Below, in pieces: positions 25,901 to 27,288 of a stretch of 27,288 nucleotides of DNA (positions within the stretch are counted from its first letter, which is position 1; every line of letters begins with the position of its first letter). The notes beneath the pieces are model-generated. The model did not search any database. It had not been told where the DNA came from and saw only the letters and a list, made by a program, of their open reading frames with translations. This stretch comes from Oscillospiraceae bacterium (GTDB lineage Bacteria; Bacillota_A; Clostridia; Oscillospirales; WRJC01): NCBI GenBank assembly GCA_009782405.1, contig WRJC01000038.1:1-27288 (forward strand), given 5' to 3'. The translations under genes and the position numbers were made by a program.

Positions 25901-26119
25901 GATATGCTGTATGCGAAAACCCAGATAAGCCGTTTCCGCGCCTTCGGAACCGAGCACGACCAAACTGCCGAGGGCGAAAAAAGAAATGGCGAGGGAAAGC
26001 AAAATGACATACAGGGAATGATGCGCTTCCCGCTGCAAAGCTCCGTAAACAGCCGTGATGAGCGCTGTCACCGTAAGGCAATACAAAAAAACGATCATAG
26101 GTTTGCCACTCATTTGCAT
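22922..26119 (-). CDS. Hybrid sensor histidine kinase: 7TM, PAS, HisKA, HATPase, REC, HPt
   Basis: This 1065-residue multidomain kinase contains an N-terminal block of about seven membrane helices (residues 8-225, resembling the histidine kinase 7TM sensor), a PAS-like region (about 235-330), a second PAS (about 360-475), HisKA with H514 in NMSHEIRTPMN, an ATPase domain (N-box NLLSNSVKF 627-635, DSGIGM 663-668, GGTGLGL 692-698), a receiver with D815 in FMDIFMP and K865 in GKPF, and a phosphotransfer domain with H936 in AHSLKGNAG. A helical tail of about 70 residues ends it. A full H-D-H relay inside one protein implies a separate output regulator, which is not next to it. Starts at 26119 or 26113 are possible, and neither has a good ribosome binding site. 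Confidence 0.93.
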   Translation of the reverse strand: MQMSGKPMIVFLYCLTVTALITAVYGALQREAHHSLYVILLSLAISFFALGSLVVLGSEGAETAYLGFRIQHIGQPFLGALWFLYTMDVCGYQIKKRLIVISLMALPFFMAFCVTAGDPLGLFVKSLSYGQNDFLPYVTGEFTALYNLGLFQIYGSNIVSGVLIIYKLFKPSESSKTRSAIHFLTGFFSLVIGLAAIILNIPYKREAVSASLCISSVILNLYLLKSGAFRIVVKAKYQLFESVQDGIVIVDKYEGYIDSNDRAKQIFPVLAEMKSGMSVMSFPLFSQEDEQNKKFTVTSDNISRHYSATRSKLFENHQYIGSTLMIYEITDTVNLLNDLENRSSELERAINVLETAQQTVSAIFESNPHMNVMFDSNFKIIDCNPAALEVMGFKSEEEFISGFAALMNASVPPFQSDGLPSLSMADVLTITANEGYYRDEIDLEIRGKKRIFDLEIKRIPYSESFALLGYLTDLTAVRQWEKELIRRDGLLQEAMKEAQAANRAKSSFLANMSHEIRTPMNSIMGFAELAIDKAISPKVKEYLEKITENTKWLLTIINDILDISKIESGKIELEKVPFDLQNIFMHCQSVIHPSLHEKSLELRVYAEPPIGKRLLGDPLRLYQALMNLLSNSVKFTDSGTIKLSSAIKGVEEKFTTVYFEVRDSGIGMTPEQLKKIFDPFTQADSSTTRNYGGTGLGLTITKNIVELMGGKLSAESAPGIGSAFFFEIVFETIEAPESAIENVPDYSEAKEIEKPRFDGLVLICEDNPMNQQVICDHLARVGLCCAVAENGKIGVEMVEERIKTGQQQFDVIFMDIFMPVMDGLEASAKIAALDAKIPIVAMTANMMSGELEKYKESGMAECVGKPFTTQELWRCLLKYLNPISFSNMGEVELARDNEGFQKKLCEKFLKDNQNKYSEIENAIAASDIPLAHRLAHSLKGNAGQIGKTELQNAAAKLEAMLENGNADGRECMKALEYELKSVLDEFAPLYEDPAGQAVPKTLDLDQVRRLFAKLKPMLENINPECANLLNEIRAIPKTENLVRQIEDYDFESAAYTLAKLSKDWM

Positions 26120-26137
26120 TTATACTTAGTGGAGACC

Positions 26138-26166
26138 ATTATACGCCATAAAAAACAAATTGTCAA
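26138..26166 (-). promoter_or_regulatory. Perfect sigma-A promoter of the hybrid kinase
   Basis: On the minus strand TTGACA (26166-26161) and TATAAT (26143-26138) are both perfect with a 17-base spacer. Transcription should start near 26131, only about 12 bases before the first ATG (26119) or 18 before the second (26113), giving an unusually short leader. Confidence 0.85.
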
Positions 26167-26198
26167 CAACAAAAAAAAAATTCATAATTTTCGCGTTG

Positions 26199-27206
26199 TC
26201 ATATTATTTTTTTGATCGTATAATAGCTGTAACGCTTTTCGCCGTGTTTTTCAATTAATTCCTTTTGAATCATATCTTGAAGTATTTCTCTTATTCGTTG
26301 CGGACTTAATCCGAGTAGCTTAACAAAATCCGCGTTTTTTCCTTTTCCGTTTTGTTCGATATATTGCAAAATAATAGAAATTCTATCGCCGTTTTCTATC
26401 GCTGTTCTATCGCTGCTTATCGCTGATGAACCGTTGATAGATTTATTTCGCACGAATGTAACTCTGAAAAAATCATGCAAATCAAATTTCGGTTCAACTA
26501 CTTTCGCGGTTTTCGCCGCATTTTTCATTCGCAAAATACCTGTTCCCATTTGCTCTATATAATCAATCCGAAATAACATACTGGCTATTATTGAATTTCT
26601 CGTAATGCTGATTTTACCGAAATTTTCAAGCGTGATTCCCTTGCATATCCCTCCGGGACTGATTATTTCAACACGGTCATCGTAAATTTCTACCATTACC
26701 CTTGCGCCTTTTTCAAAATAGTTACGATGGCAAACGGCGTTGACAATAGCTTCCCTCAATGCGTCCTCCGGCAATTCGAGAATGTTTTCGCGCCGCAAAG
26801 TTTCGATTTTATAGCTCATATTCAAATGCCGTTTCAAAAATCCCAAAGCATCGTCTATATTGCTTACAGCATCGCCGTTTAATTCTTTTGCGTCTATGAT
26901 GTATGATTTGTCCGTTCCCTTATATGAAGCGCACACAATTCCGGCGTGACGGAATTTTACATCTTCATCGTTCACTCTGAAAAATAACGCTCCGGCGTTT
27001 GTAAAGCACGGCACGCCATCGGCATACGCGGCACAGTCTAAATTGACCAAAATCGTATTTCTGTCTAAAACATCGCTGATTTTAGCTATTTTGATATATT
27101 TTTTGTACGCCTTTTCGTTGAATTTTTCCGTTAAAAGTAAATCTTTGCGAACAATTTCGTCATACCGAATCTGCCCTTCATTTTGAAAAAATACAAAAGA
27201 CGAGTC
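26199..27206 (-). pseudogene. AlbA/Schlafen-type ATP-binding, DNA-binding protein, 5'-truncated
   Basis: The frame encodes about 336 residues that look like the middle and C-terminal parts of the AlbA_2-domain 'ATP-binding protein' family: YDEIVRKDLLLTEKFNEKAY, then TNAGALFF, LRRENILELPEDALREAIVN, AVCHRNYFEKGARV, EQMGTGILRMKNA, and a C-terminal winged helix (FVKLLGLSPQRIREILQDMI). Only a TTG at 27048-27050 could serve as a start, yet family-like sequence continues upstream for about 50 codons with no start codon until an in-frame TAG at 27207-27209. The N-terminal AlbA domain is missing. I therefore call it a remnant, probably cut by an insertion or rearrangement at about 27207. Base composition looks more A/T-rich than the rest of the window. 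An intact protein starting at the TTG cannot be excluded. Confidence 0.75.
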
Positions 27207-27248
27207 CTAGAACTTGCAAAGCAAAAAAAAAAATGGTATAGTAATATC

Positions 27249-27288
27249 ATGGAAAATGAAAAAAGGATGGCAAAATTGCCAGAGAAGA
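27249..27288 (+). CDS. Start of an unidentified reading frame at the window edge
   Basis: An ATG at 27249 opens a + strand frame of 13 codons (MENEKRMAKLPEK) that runs off the window. Upstream is an extended -10-like TGGTATAGT (27234-27242) with a possible TTGCAA (27213-27218), which would place the start of transcription at or very near the ATG. There is no ribosome binding site. It begins 42 bases beyond the point where the neighbouring pseudogene is cut, so it may belong to an inserted element. Too short to identify. Confidence 0.35.
   Translation, partial: MENEKRMAKLPEK

Overview
The window looks like a chromosomal fragment of an anaerobic, acetogenic member of the Bacillota (Clostridia-like). 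It carries corrinoid iron-sulfur protein genes of the Wood-Ljungdahl pathway, lipobox signal peptides, near-consensus sigma-A promoters, AAGGAGG-type ribosome binding sites and a two-component/ABC-exporter module of the Bacillus Lnr type. This placement rests on gene content only. I saw no rRNA, tRNA, CRISPR array or complete insertion sequence. No gene-free stretch reaches 300 bases; the longest are 18903-19097 and 6994-7143, and both are described as control regions.

Region 1 (1-5275, + strand) is one-carbon metabolism: the 3' end of acsD, all of acsC, then a gene with its own consensus promoter for a surface-anchored CBM9-like/discoidin-like protein, which overlaps by 13 bases a reductive activator of the corrinoid protein (RACo/AcsV-like). 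Region 2 (5294-10433) is a sensor kinase/response regulator pair transcribed divergently from an ABC ATPase and two ABC-2 permeases. This matches the LnrJK-LMN linearmycin-resistance type. A 24-base-arm imperfect palindrome fills the gap between them.

Region 3 (10445-22844) is a carbohydrate or glycoside locus. Seven tightly spaced minus-strand genes (sugar isomerase-like TIM barrel, alpha/beta hydrolase, Gfo/Idh/MocA oxidoreductase, second TIM barrel, URO-D-family protein, solute-binding lipoprotein, GH42-like beta-galactosidase) read away from a control region. On its other side lie a second solute-binding lipoprotein and an AraC-type regulator. A flavin-dependent oxidoreductase ends tail-to-tail with the regulator. 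No sugar kinase, aldolase or transporter permease is present. The Gfo/Idh plus isomerase-like combination resembles oxidative (3-keto) glycoside-cleavage systems, which is an inference.

Region 4 (22922-27288) has a 1065-residue hybrid sensor kinase with a textbook promoter and very short leader, then a 5'-truncated AlbA/Schlafen-type ATP-binding gene whose homology stops at an in-frame TAG. Beyond it an unrelated + strand reading frame starts at the window edge, suggesting an insertion or rearrangement junction.
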